Shown here in pieces: positions 53,556-62,384 of a stretch of DNA of 64,000 nucleotides. Position numbers and translations under genes: made by a program. This DNA comes from Polyangiaceae bacterium (GTDB lineage Bacteria; Myxococcota_A; Polyangia; Polyangiales; Polyangiaceae). Positions within the stretch are counted from its first letter, which is position 1; the number at the start of each line of letters is the position of its first letter. The stretch is taken from the NCBI GenBank assembly GCA_016719945.1, contig JADJYE010000035.1:124001-188000 (forward strand), read 5' to 3'. Below the pieces are notes generated by a model. The model was not told the origin of the DNA. It saw nothing but the letters and a program-made list of their open reading frames with translations, and searched no databases.

Positions 53556-54740
53556 TCAGCTCTGCGCGGGAACCGGCGCGTGCCGGGCGGCTTCTCGTGC
53601 AGCGTGTCCTCGCTCTCGGAAGCGGAAGCGCGCGTTGTCGCGGCTGGCGACGTCGAGCGCGGCGTCGGCCAGCCACCCGCCGAGCAGCGGCGCGAACTTG
53701 AAGGCGTGCCCGCTGCCGCCCGCCGCGACGACCAGCCCTGGTCGGCTCGGGTGCCGATCGATGAAGAAGTCACCGTCGAAGCTGTCGCAGTAGAGGCACA
53801 GCCGGGTGGCCACGCGGCGCGCGTCGGCGAGGCTCGGCAGCGACTCGCGGAGGAAGGCCCGGAACATCGGCTCGGCGTCGTCGCCGACCTGGCGAGGGCC
53901 GCTTGGGTGAAGCGGGGTGCCGACGCCGTGGTTGGCGACCTTCACCACGCCCGCGTGTGACGCGAACCCGTACCAGCCGGATCGGCCGATGTCTGCCGCC
54001 CACGGGACGAACGCGGGCGAAGCGAACGGCGCGAGGTCGCCAGGATCGAAATGGAACACGGGCTGCCCCACGACGGCCAATCGGTCCGCGAGCTCGGGGA
54101 TGAGCACCGGCGTGAACGCTCCCGCGGCGACGACCACCGTCCCCGCCGCCACCCGCTCTCCCGACTCGAGGACGACCTCGCTCACCGCGGCGTCGCCTTC
54201 GAAGGGGCGGGCCCGAACGCCCTCCCGCAGGTCGACCCCTGCTCGGCGCGCCTCCGCCGCGAGCGCTGCGACGACGCGGCCGCTCTCGGCGAACCCGCCC
54301 TGGGGATTGTAGTAGCCCTCGACGTAACGCCCCGCCGCCCAGCGCGGGAAGCGGCGCGGGATGGCCGCGGCGTCGAGCCGCTCGAGGGGATGCCCCCGCG
54401 CGCTGAGGGCGGAGAAGCTGTCCCCTTCGAAGCTGCCCGGGCCGAGGGGGGTGGAGGAGAGGACCAACACCCCGGTCTCGTGGAAGAGCGGGACCTCGAA
54501 GACCTCCGCGTTCCAGCGCCGCCATAGCGGAAGGGCGGCCTCCATGGCGGCCGTGTAGTGATCGTCGTTGGCATAGTCGAGGCGGATGAGCTTCGTGATG
54601 TCCGTCGAGGCAGCGTCGGGGTGGGGCAGTGGCCCCGGCTCGAGCAGCGTCACCTTCGCGCCTCGTCGAGCGAGCTCGAGCGCGCCGGCGACCCCGAAGA
54701 CTCCACCCCCGACGATGACGACGTCCGCGGCGCTTGCCAT
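53556..54740 (-). CDS. Monomeric sarcosine oxidase/N-methyl-amino-acid oxidase-like flavoenzyme
   Basis: 394 residues. The FAD-binding GGGVFGVAGALELARRG is at the N-terminus. The residues that matter in monomeric sarcosine oxidase occur at the same numbers: Cys315 in RLCLYC, the site of covalent FAD attachment, and His345 and Lys348 in GGSGHAFKF. FDGDFFIDRHP follows the cysteine as in that family. It should oxidise an N-methyl or other small amine, giving H2O2. It is the last gene of the molybdenum-hydroxylase operon, ten bases after the FAD-subunit gene, so its substrate may be linked to that pathway. Confidence 0.87.
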   Translation of the reverse strand: MASAADVVIVGGGVFGVAGALELARRGAKVTLLEPGPLPHPDAASTDITKLIRLDYANDDHYTAAMEAALPLWRRWNAEVFEVPLFHETGVLVLSSTPLGPGSFEGDSFSALSARGHPLERLDAAAIPRRFPRWAAGRYVEGYYNPQGGFAESGRVVAALAAEARRAGVDLREGVRARPFEGDAAVSEVVLESGERVAAGTVVVAAGAFTPVLIPELADRLAVVGQPVFHFDPGDLAPFASPAFVPWAADIGRSGWYGFASHAGVVKVANHGVGTPLHPSGPRQVGDDAEPMFRAFLRESLPSLADARRVATRLCLYCDSFDGDFFIDRHPSRPGLVVAAGGSGHAFKFAPLLGGWLADAALDVASRDNARFRFRERGHAAREAARHAPVPAQS

Positions 54741-54750
54741 GCGTGGGACG

Positions 54751-55731
54751 CTACCCCACGCCGAGGCGGGCGAGCAGCCGCTCGACCAGGACCGGCACCA
54801 TCTCGTGTCGCCACGCCGGATCGCCCTCGATGTTGTCGAGCGGGCGGCACTCCTTCTTCGCGGCCTGCGCGAGCTGTGCTCGAAGCTCCGCCGTCGGCCG
54901 CGCCCCGGGCGCGAGCCTCGCGGCCGCGGCGACCCTCCTCGGTCGCGCGGCGAGCGCCGAGACCACGAGCTCGACGGCGCGGAGCGCGTCGCCGTCCCGA
55001 TCGATCCGCGCCGCGACCGAGAGCAGCGGGAAATCGATGGCTCCCCGGCGCCGCAGCTTCTCGAAGCCGCTCGAGCGGGCGCGCTCCAGCGGGATCGTCA
55101 CCCGCGTGACGATCTCGTCGGGCTCGCGCGTCGTGTTCGTGATGCCGTCGGCCGTGTAGAGCTCGCCCACGGGGACGACGCGGGCCCCCCGCACGCTCTC
55201 GAGCGTGACCGCCGCCTCGAGCGCGATGAGCGCGGGCGCCGTGTCGTTGGAGGCCGCCGCGACGCACCTCTGACCGCCCGCGACGACGTGGCACACCGTA
55301 CCGTCCTTCTTGAGGCAGAAGCCGAGCGCCGAGCGCCAGAAGTAGGTCTGGTTGTAATAGCGGCACCGGGTGTCGAGGCAGAGGTTGCCTCCGAGCGTCC
55401 CCATTCGACGGTGGTGAGGACCGCCGACCGCCGCAGCGGCCTCCGAGAGCGCAGGGGCGGCCTCGCGCACGCGAGGGTCGGACGCGACTCTCGCGAGCGG
55501 CGTCATCGCGCCGATCGAGAGAGACGAGCCGGCCACGTCGACGCCGCTCAGCCCGTCGATGCGCTGGAGCGACACCAGCGCGCGGGCGCCCACGAGCCCC
55601 TGTTTCATGTTCGGCAGCAGATCGGTGCCCCCCGCGAGGAGCTGGCCGTCGCGTCCCAGGTGATGAAGCAGCGCTGCGGCTTCGGCGATCGTCGCGGGTC
55701 GATGGAGCGTGAAGCGGGGCAGGGGGAGCAT
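54751..55731 (-). CDS. Molybdenum hydroxylase FAD subunit, 4-hydroxybenzoyl-CoA reductase beta-type
   Basis: 326 residues from ATG 55731, overlapping the MoCo gene stop (TGATG). The FAD-binding motifs of CoxM/HcrB are present: LLAGGTDLLPNMKQG and GTLGGNLCLDTRC. An insert (~118-156) carries Cys123, Cys139, Cys147 and Cys156; these align with the four cysteines of the extra [4Fe-4S] cluster of 4-hydroxybenzoyl-CoA reductase beta (C122, C138, C146, C155). So the enzyme may run in the reductive, dehydroxylating direction, or at least use low-potential electrons. It belongs to the operon 53556-59620. The substrate is not determined. Confidence 0.9.
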   Translation of the reverse strand: MLPLPRFTLHRPATIAEAAALLHHLGRDGQLLAGGTDLLPNMKQGLVGARALVSLQRIDGLSGVDVAGSSLSIGAMTPLARVASDPRVREAAPALSEAAAAVGGPHHRRMGTLGGNLCLDTRCRYYNQTYFWRSALGFCLKKDGTVCHVVAGGQRCVAAASNDTAPALIALEAAVTLESVRGARVVPVGELYTADGITNTTREPDEIVTRVTIPLERARSSGFEKLRRRGAIDFPLLSVAARIDRDGDALRAVELVVSALAARPRRVAAAARLAPGARPTAELRAQLAQAAKKECRPLDNIEGDPAWRHEMVPVLVERLLARLGVG

Positions 55732-58019
55732 CAACGCCCTCCTTGCTCGCGGAGCGCGGCGAGCACCCGGCCCGGAGAGAAGGGCAGCCGGTCGAGGCGC
55801 ACGCCGACCGCGTCGTAGATCGCGTTCGCGACCGCGGGGATGCTCGAATGCAGCGGACCCTCGCCGGCCTCCTTCGCGCCGAGCGGACCCTCGGGGTCGT
55901 GGGACTCGACCAAGATCGAGACGATATCGGGCACGTCGAGGCTCGTGGGGATGCGGTAGTCGAGGAGGTTCGGCCCTCGGTGCAGGCCTCGGCCGTCGAT
56001 CACATGCTCTTCGAGCAACGCCTCGGCCACGCCCATGTACACGCTGCCTTCGATCTGCCCGTCGACCAGGGTCGGACAGAGCGCGCGCCCGCAGTCGTGG
56101 GCGCACCACACCTTCTCTACCCGGACGACGCCGGTCTGCTCGTCGACGACCACCTCGGCGACGTGGGCCGTGAACGAATACGCCGGCGAGGCCCCGATGG
56201 TGCCGCCGCGGTAGTCGCCGCCGAGCCCCTCCGGGCTCTTGTACCAGCCGGTCGCGCCCAACGTGCCGAAGCGCGCCTCTGCCAGGGCGATCGCGTCGGT
56301 CACCGAGATCGCGCGCCGTTCGTCGCCGACGGCGCACAGGTAGCCGCGCGACACGAAGACGTCGCGCGGCGCGACCTCGAGCTTCGCCGCGACGGCCGCG
56401 ACGAGCTTGTCGCGGATCTGGCGCGCGGCAGCGAGGCAGGCGTTGCCGTTCATGAACGTGCCTCGGGAGGAGTAGGCGCCGAGGTCGACGGGGCACAGGT
56501 CGGAGTCGGCCGACACCACCCGCACGGCGCCCAGGTCGAGCCCGAGCTCATCGGCGACGAGGGTGGCCATCAGGGTGTCGGTCCCCTGGCCGATCTCGCT
56601 CGCGCCATTGAAGACCGTGACGACGCCGGAGCGATCGACCTTCAGCTGGACCGCGCTCTGAGGCATCTCGTTCGGGTAGATCGGGTAGTTGGTGCCCGAG
56701 ATGTACGCGGAGGAGGCGACGCCGAGCCCGCGACCGCGACCGAGCTTGCCACGCCGTTCCTTCCACCCTGACGCCTCCTCGACGCGGGCGAGGCACTCGA
56801 GGTACCCATTGGAGGTGACGCGGAAGCCGTTGACCGTCGAGCTCGCGTCGACCGCGTTCTTGCGCCTGAGCTCGATGGGATCGAGCGAGAGCTTCTCGGC
56901 GACGCGGTCGAGCATACATTCGAACGCGAACCGCGGCTGGACGCTGCCGTGCCCGCGCTTCGGCCCGCAGGGGGGCTTGTTGGTGAAATACCGCGTGGAC
57001 GAGAAGCGATAGTTGGGCGCGAAGCTCGGCAGGGTGAGCAGCTGGCCCGAGTAATACGTGGTGACCAGGCCGAACGAGGAGTACGCGCCGCCGTCGATGC
57101 GCGTCTCGGCGTCCACCGCCGTGAGCGACCCGTCGCTGCGTGCGCCGACGCGATAACGCATGGCCATGGGGTGGCGGCCGCGGTGAGCGTAGAATTCCTC
57201 CTCGCGCGTGTAGAGGAGCTTGACGGGGCGTCCGGTCACCATCGCCAGCTTCGCCGCGGCGAACTCCAGCGCGAAGGGCTCGCTCTTGCCCCCGAAGGCC
57301 CCGCCGATCGGCGGCTGAATGACCCGGATGCGCGCCGGCGACACGGCGAGCACCCGGGACAGCTCGCGGTGGAGGTAATGGGGGACCTGAGTCGTCGACC
57401 ACAGTGTGAGCAGGCCGTCCCCGTCGTATTGGGCGAGGGCGCAGTGCGGCTCGATCGGGGCGTGCGCCGTGCCCTCGAAGGTGTAGCTGCCCTCGACGAC
57501 GAGATCGCTCGCTGCGAGCGCCGCCTCGACGTCGCCGAAGGCGAGGTCGACGCGCTTCGAGACGTTGTCACGGCCGCTCGCTCCGAGGCCAGCCTCGGTC
57601 TTCGACTCCGCCTCGTCGAGGTCCTTGACGCTGGGCAGCAGCTCGTAGTCGACCTCGATCTGCCGCAGGGCGAGATCGGCGGCGCGCTCGCTGAGCGCCG
57701 CGACCGCGGCGACGGCGTCGCCCACGAACCGCGCGGTCTCGAGGGCGAGCGGGTATTCGTCGGGGGTCCACGGGATGATCCCGAAGCGGCGCGGGAGGTC
57801 TTTGCCGGTGATGACCGCGGCGACCTCTGGGGACGCGAGCGCACGCGCGGGATCGATCCGCAGGATCTTCGCGTGGGGGTGGGGGCAGCGCAGCAGGCGC
57901 GCGTGGAGCATGCGCGGCAGCTTCAGGTCGTCGGTGTAGCGCACCTCGCCGCGGACCTTGCGGATGAGGTCGTTTCGCCGCAGCCGCTCGCCGACCAACC
58001 CGGAGCTCCGCGGCTTCAT
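55731..58019 (-). CDS. Molybdenum hydroxylase large (MoCo-binding) subunit
   Basis: 762 residues from ATG 58019 (ATGA overlap with the fusion gene upstream; the open frame continues to 58382 as shadow). The xanthine-dehydrogenase-type large subunit is complete: GEVRYTDDLKLPRMLHARLLR, GGAFGGKSEPFA, EIGQGTDTLM and GAKEAGEGPLHSSIPAVANAI, which has the catalytic Glu of the family. The length is close to 4-hydroxybenzoyl-CoA reductase alpha. It binds Mo-molybdopterin cytosine dinucleotide and performs the hydroxylation or dehydroxylation. Cytoplasmic, no signal. With its neighbours it should form a (alpha-beta-gamma)2 enzyme. Confidence 0.92.
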   Translation of the reverse strand: MKPRSSGLVGERLRRNDLIRKVRGEVRYTDDLKLPRMLHARLLRCPHPHAKILRIDPARALASPEVAAVITGKDLPRRFGIIPWTPDEYPLALETARFVGDAVAAVAALSERAADLALRQIEVDYELLPSVKDLDEAESKTEAGLGASGRDNVSKRVDLAFGDVEAALAASDLVVEGSYTFEGTAHAPIEPHCALAQYDGDGLLTLWSTTQVPHYLHRELSRVLAVSPARIRVIQPPIGGAFGGKSEPFALEFAAAKLAMVTGRPVKLLYTREEEFYAHRGRHPMAMRYRVGARSDGSLTAVDAETRIDGGAYSSFGLVTTYYSGQLLTLPSFAPNYRFSSTRYFTNKPPCGPKRGHGSVQPRFAFECMLDRVAEKLSLDPIELRRKNAVDASSTVNGFRVTSNGYLECLARVEEASGWKERRGKLGRGRGLGVASSAYISGTNYPIYPNEMPQSAVQLKVDRSGVVTVFNGASEIGQGTDTLMATLVADELGLDLGAVRVVSADSDLCPVDLGAYSSRGTFMNGNACLAAARQIRDKLVAAVAAKLEVAPRDVFVSRGYLCAVGDERRAISVTDAIALAEARFGTLGATGWYKSPEGLGGDYRGGTIGASPAYSFTAHVAEVVVDEQTGVVRVEKVWCAHDCGRALCPTLVDGQIEGSVYMGVAEALLEEHVIDGRGLHRGPNLLDYRIPTSLDVPDIVSILVESHDPEGPLGAKEAGEGPLHSSIPAVANAIYDAVGVRLDRLPFSPGRVLAALREQGGR

Positions 58020-59620
58020 CGCGCTCGGTCCTTGGCGGGGGGCAGGGGCGGGGGCACGTGCGCCCCCGGCAGGCCGACGCCGCGAGGCTCCTCGCCGGCG
58101 CGGATCTTCGCGGCGAGGTCGATCGCGCTCACGATCGGGCCGTAGCCGGTGCACCTGCAGAGGTTGCCAGATATCGCCATTCGAATGGTGTCTCGGGTGG
58201 GGCGCGGCTGCTGCGCGAGCAGCGCCTGCGCCGTCATCAACATCCCAGGCGTACAGAAGCCGCACTGGCCCGCGCCGCAGCGATCGAAGGCGTCGAGGAG
58301 CGGGTCGAGCTCGGGCGGGCCGCGCAGCCCCTCGACGGTGTCGACCTCGCGGCCGTCGCATTGGGCGGCGAGCGTGAGGCACGACAACACCGGCTCGCCG
58401 TCCACGAGCACGGTGCAGGCGCCGCAGTCCCCTTTGTCGCAGCCCTGGCGCGTCCCGATATGGTCGAGATCGTAGCGCAGCAGCTCGAGGAGCGTTCGGC
58501 TCGCCGGGACGTCGGCGTGCACGCGCTCGCCGTTCAAGCGAAGGGTCAGCGGCAGGCGCTCCTCGACGCCGTCGTCGACGGCGACGGCGACGGCGGGGGC
58601 CGCTCGGACCTCTCCACCGAGCACGGCCGGGGTCGCTCGCGCGCGGTCGAGCTCGCGAGAGCGGTCGCCGACGAGGGGAGCGAAGGCCCCCACCTTGCGG
58701 CCGAGCGCGCGGGCCGCGGTGTCACTGAAATGGCGGAGGGCCGGCAGCGCCACCGGACTGCGGCGGCCGATCTCTGCGAGGTTGTAGAGCAGCGGCTCGA
58801 GCGCGACGTTGCCCGAGCGCTCGCCGATCCCGAGCGCCGTGCCGTGGACGCGCTGCACCCCTGTGATCGCCGCGGCGAGGGCGTTGCCGAGGGCGAGACC
58901 GCGATCGTCGTGGCCGTGCCAGTCGAGCTCCACGTGGCTTGCCCCCCGGGCGACGAGGAAGTCACGAGCGTAGGCCACCAGGGCGAAGACGCCGCGAGGG
59001 TCGGCGTGACCGACCGTGTCGCACAGGCAGAGCCGCGTCGCGCCGACGTCGAGCGCGGCGCTCCACATCTTGCCCAGGGTCGTGGGCGGGGCGCGGGTGG
59101 TGTCCTCCGTGACCAGGCAGAACGGAAGCCCTTCCCTGCGAGCGGCCTCGCCGGTCGCCACGATATGGTCGACCAAGAAGCTGTCGGACCAGCCCTCGGT
59201 GTAGTGACGGATCGGAGAGCTGCCGATGAACGCGTAGACCTCGACCGGCGCGCCGCCCCTCTGGCTGACCTCGGCGATCGCGCTGACGTCCGACGGCATG
59301 GTGCGCGCGGCGGCGGTCGGGATCAGCGGCAGCTTGCGGTCGACGATCTCTCTGAGCAGAGCTGCGGCGTCGTCGACGGCAGCTGGCGACGCGGCGGGGA
59401 GCCCGATCGAGACGACGTCGACGCCGATCGCCGCCATGGCGTGGAGCAGGGCGCGTTTGTCCGCGATCGGCGGGTTCTCGGCCGACGCGCTCTGGAGCCC
59501 GTCTCGCAGCGTCTCGTCGACGACGAGCGTTCGAGAGGGAGCTTGAAAGCTCGCGGGAGAGAAGGGCGACGGGCGCACGGTAGGGCGAGGATAGGACGTC
59601 CTCGCGCTACCGTCTGCCAT
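58016..59620 (-). CDS. Fusion of DRE-TIM metallolyase-like domain to [2Fe-2S] molybdenum-hydroxylase subunit
   Basis: 534 residues in one uninterrupted frame. Residues ~28-330 are a DRE-TIM barrel like isopropylmalate synthase/HMG-CoA lyase: DETLRDGLQSAS (Arg39, Asp40), DWHGHDDRG (His235, His237) and GIGERSGN (266-271). These include the expected metal ligands. Residues ~355-515 are a complete CoxS/HcrC-type small subunit: GCDKGDCGACTVLVDGEPV with Cys394, 399, 402, 414, then CGFC (453, 456) and LCRCTGY (488, 490), giving two [2Fe-2S] clusters. A linker (~331-355) joins them. The downstream genes are the other two subunits. A chain-extending or C-C-cleaving step may feed the hydroxylase. I know of no such fusion. 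Confidence 0.9.
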   Translation of the reverse strand: MADGSARTSYPRPTVRPSPFSPASFQAPSRTLVVDETLRDGLQSASAENPPIADKRALLHAMAAIGVDVVSIGLPAASPAAVDDAAALLREIVDRKLPLIPTAAARTMPSDVSAIAEVSQRGGAPVEVYAFIGSSPIRHYTEGWSDSFLVDHIVATGEAARREGLPFCLVTEDTTRAPPTTLGKMWSAALDVGATRLCLCDTVGHADPRGVFALVAYARDFLVARGASHVELDWHGHDDRGLALGNALAAAITGVQRVHGTALGIGERSGNVALEPLLYNLAEIGRRSPVALPALRHFSDTAARALGRKVGAFAPLVGDRSRELDRARATPAVLGGEVRAAPAVAVAVDDGVEERLPLTLRLNGERVHADVPASRTLLELLRYDLDHIGTRQGCDKGDCGACTVLVDGEPVLSCLTLAAQCDGREVDTVEGLRGPPELDPLLDAFDRCGAGQCGFCTPGMLMTAQALLAQQPRPTRDTIRMAISGNLCRCTGYGPIVSAIDLAAKIRAGEEPRGVGLPGAHVPPPLPPAKDRAR

Positions 59621-59627
59621 CCCGAGC

Positions 59628-60878
59628 TCAGCCGCCGAGCAGCGCTCTCGCGGCCGGGGTCACGACGTCACGCACCCCTCGGACCCGCTCGGCCTGCGCC
59701 TCGGCGCTGGACAGCCGGCCGTGAGCGTGGTGCGCCGGTTCGTTACCTCCCGTGGCGGCGAGGACCGCGGCCACGGCCTGGTCGAACGCGGCGCTGACGG
59801 CCTCGCGCGCCTTCACGCCTCCGACCTCGAGCGCCCACTTCACGGTGCGCCAAGCGAGCTCGGCGTGGCGTGTCTCGTCCTCAGCGATGAGCATGAGCGC
59901 GGCTCGTACGGCGGGGTCGGTCGCGACGTCGCGCTGGGCGCCGGCGACGAGGGCGGCGAGGGTCTCGCCGACGCACCCCTCTCGAACGGCGGAGACAGCG
60001 AGGGACACGAGATCGGTCGCGAGCTCTACGCGGGCCGCCGCCGCGAGCGGGCCCGGTCCGATGGGCTCACCGGCGTACGCGCTCGCCAGAGTGAAGCCGA
60101 GGGACGCGTGCCGGACCTCGTCGATCGCGGCCTCGTGCGCCGCGCTGACCAGCGCCTCGGGCGCGCCGAACGCGAGCAGCTCGAGCGAGAGCTTCGCGAA
60201 GCTGGCGACGCTCGCGTGCTCGTAGGCGGCGTCTTCCGACCAGGCCCGCGCGAGCTCGGCGCGAGCCTCGACGCTCAGGCCTTGGAGGCTAGGCGACGCT
60301 GGGCCGCGTGCCCAGGTCGCCGCGACGGAGGAATTCGCGAGCGGCGCGCGCTGTGGGGCGTCGTCGACCATGAAGGGCCGGCCGATGACGGCGCAGTTGG
60401 GGTCGTTCGGGGGACCGACGACGACGTCGTAGCAGCAGGTCTGGCCGACGATCTCTGGACCGCTCACCCACTCGCTCACGACCTCGAGCGAGTCGGTGCA
60501 GGGGTAATATTGGGGGGCTTCTGCCAGGGACGGGCATGCCCCCGGGTTGACCTGGAAGAAGCAGCGCTCGACCCCCTCGCCGCCGCCGCCACCGCCTGCG
60601 CCGCCCTCACCCGACCCGCCTTGCGCCGCGCCGCCCTCGGCCTGGCCGCCTTGGGCCTGGCCACCTTGGGCCTGCCCGCCCTGGGCCTGCCCGCCCTGGG
60701 CCTGCCCGCCCTGGGCCTGCCCACCTTGGGCTTGGCCGCCCTGCGCCTCGCCGCCGGTGCCGCCACCGCTGCCGCCCGTGCCGGTGGTGTCGTCGCCGCA
60801 GGCGGCGAGCGCAGTGACCCCGAGCACCACGAAGATCCGTCGCGCTACGTCCGCGCGAAAAGCGACCCCGTCGACCAT
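59628..60878 (-). CDS. Lipoprotein with ferritin-like domain and AQGGQ repeat linker
   Basis: 416 residues from ATG 60878, which follows GGAGG at seven bases. A lipobox (LAAC) is followed by a Gly-rich linker of about seven AQGGQ units encoded by a 15-bp tandem repeat. After a Cys-containing stretch (CFFQVNPGAC, QTCCYDVVV) comes a ferritin-like helical bundle: EDAAYEHASVASF, AAIDEVRHA and IAEDETRHAEL, with ExxH di-iron motifs. Such exported ferritin-like domain lipoproteins are frequent in myxobacteria and their role is unclear. It lies seven bases upstream of the DRE-TIM fusion gene on the same strand, so it may lead that operon. Confidence 0.85.
   Translation of the reverse strand: MVDGVAFRADVARRIFVVLGVTALAACGDDTTGTGGSGGGTGGEAQGGQAQGGQAQGGQAQGGQAQGGQAQGGQAQGGQAEGGAAQGGSGEGGAGGGGGGEGVERCFFQVNPGACPSLAEAPQYYPCTDSLEVVSEWVSGPEIVGQTCCYDVVVGPPNDPNCAVIGRPFMVDDAPQRAPLANSSVAATWARGPASPSLQGLSVEARAELARAWSEDAAYEHASVASFAKLSLELLAFGAPEALVSAAHEAAIDEVRHASLGFTLASAYAGEPIGPGPLAAAARVELATDLVSLAVSAVREGCVGETLAALVAGAQRDVATDPAVRAALMLIAEDETRHAELAWRTVKWALEVGGVKAREAVSAAFDQAVAAVLAATGGNEPAHHAHGRLSSAEAQAERVRGVRDVVTPAARALLGG
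60643..60753. repeat. 15-bp tandem repeat inside the ferritin-like lipoprotein gene
   Basis: About seven copies of a 15-base unit (plus-strand form GCCTGCCCGCCCTGG with variants) code for the AQGGQ linker. The unit keeps the reading frame, so copy number could vary between strains without breaking the protein. Confidence 0.8.
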
Positions 60879-60938
60879 GATCAAGCCTCCCACAAGAATG
60901 AGCCTACCTGGAGGCATGCCCGGGCGCGGGCAGGTTGA

Positions 60939-62048
60939 TCAACGTTTCGTGCTCGAGCGGGGCGACAGCAGGGCGCCCGGGGGCATCGAGCCCTCGGTGC
61001 CGAGCCCGTCGAGCGTCCCCAGGGAGGTCGGCGCGCGGGGTGCGCCAAGACCGACGGGCCGCTCCAGCGTGGGGGGAGGCCGGAGCGTCGATCGCGAGGG
61101 GGGCATCGTGGAGCGCCGTGCCCCGCCTCGCCGCACGTCCTCGAACGTCTGGGCGATGGCCGTGAGCACCAGGTTGATCCGCTTCGGCTCGGCGCCCGCC
61201 TTGCGCGACACGGCGTACACCGTCTGCGGCGGGAGCAGGTCGATCGGCAAGCGCAAGAGCTCACCCTCGCCGCGGTACGCGCTCGCCACGACGTCCGGGA
61301 GCGCCGCGAGCATGCCGTCGAGGGCGCACGCCTGGACCGCGACGTGGAGCTGCTCGACGACCATGCCGAGCTTGCGGGGGACGTCCGGTGGCCAATGATC
61401 GCTCAGGTGATCGGGCGCGCCGACGAAGGGGTGGTGGATGATGTCGTCGAGCGTAACGTCGAGCTGGGCGACGAGCGGGTGATCGGCGCCCGCGTAGATG
61501 GAGAAGCCCAGCTCGCCCAGCTTGGTGACCCTTAGCTCTGCGCGGGAGTCGCCGCGCGGCGACACGTCGCGCGACGCTAGATCGGCGCCGTCGACGATGG
61601 CGATATCGAGGCCTCCCTCCAGGAGCAAGCGGTCGACCGCTGAGGGCCCGGCGCCCTTGAGGTGCGGGACGACCTCGGGGAAGGCCTCACGCAAGCGGCG
61701 CAGCGCGGGCAGGACGAACAGCGTGCAATAGGGCCCCGGCGCGGCGATGCGGACGTCGCCCGCCGCCTCGGCCGAGAGGATCTGGTCGAGCGCGCCCTCG
61801 ACGGCGCGCATCGCGGAGCGAGACGCGCCGAGCAGCCGGCGGCCCGCTTCGGTGAGCTCTAGCTGCCGGCCTTCGCGCACGAAGAGCTCGACGCCGAGAT
61901 CATCTTCCAGCAGCCGCACCGATCGCGACAGGGCCGAGGGAGAGAGGTGCACCTCCTTCGACGCCGTCGGCAGGTGCTCGGACTCGGCCACCGCTCGGAA
62001 GGCGGGCAGCCAGTTCCAGATCTGCGTGGCGCGCTGCGAGAGCTTCAC
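60939..62048 (-). CDS. LysR-family transcriptional regulator
   Basis: 369 residues from GTG 62048; an earlier GTG at 62105 would add 19 residues. The N-terminal winged HTH is typical: AVAESEHLPTASKEVHLSPSALSRSVRLLEDDLGVELFVREGR (cited only by its ends here), then a substrate-binding domain (FVLPALRRLREAFPEV, GGLDIAIVDGAD). A Pro/Ser-rich tail of about 50 residues is added at the C-terminus. It should bind a small-molecule effector and regulate a divergent or nearby promoter; the S1 protease gene diverges 337 bases away. A T-N11-A site lies between them. Confidence 0.87.
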   Translation of the reverse strand: MKLSQRATQIWNWLPAFRAVAESEHLPTASKEVHLSPSALSRSVRLLEDDLGVELFVREGRQLELTEAGRRLLGASRSAMRAVEGALDQILSAEAAGDVRIAAPGPYCTLFVLPALRRLREAFPEVVPHLKGAGPSAVDRLLLEGGLDIAIVDGADLASRDVSPRGDSRAELRVTKLGELGFSIYAGADHPLVAQLDVTLDDIIHHPFVGAPDHLSDHWPPDVPRKLGMVVEQLHVAVQACALDGMLAALPDVVASAYRGEGELLRLPIDLLPPQTVYAVSRKAGAEPKRINLVLTAIAQTFEDVRRGGARRSTMPPSRSTLRPPPTLERPVGLGAPRAPTSLGTLDGLGTEGSMPPGALLSPRSSTKR

Positions 62049-62384
62049 TGCGCCGAAGGATCGCAGCCGGATCCGAGGCTCGCAATTGGGGTGGATCCCG
62101 CCCACGGCGGTTCACCACACAGCCCTACGTCACGGTCTCCGGCGCGCCTGTGCTGCCTCGGTCCCGAAGGCTGCCACGAGAATTTTACCCCACCGCTGGA
62201 GCAGGCGTTGATCCAGGCATTTTGTCGCCTACGTCTGCAGCACGACCACTGGGTGAGGGTTCCTTGCGACAAGCGCAACGATCGTCCCGATCACTCGGAT
62301 GGAGCTCGAGCCTGCTCGTCGCCTCTCATGGTCCTCGCGTGCAGCGCTCGAAGCGAGCGCGCGCGAACGACAGAGGTGATGAAC
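62049..62384. other. Intergenic region between lysR and protease gene
   Basis: 336 bases without a gene. It holds a dyad TTGCG-N5-CGCAA (62264-62278) and a hairpin GCGCTCG/CGAGCGC (62344-62360) just before the protease ribosome-binding site. No convincing sigma-70 boxes were found. Confidence 0.5.
62264..62278. promoter_or_regulatory. Candidate LysR-type T-N11-A operator
   Basis: TTGCGACAAGCGCAA is a perfect 5-bp dyad around five bases; its inner T (62265) and A (62277) are separated by 11 bases, the LysR-box pattern. It is about 107 bases upstream of the protease start. Confidence 0.3.

Noticed and set aside
60643..60753. CRISPR-like array
   Set aside because: The unit is 15 bases with no spacers and it codes for an in-frame AQGGQ linker.
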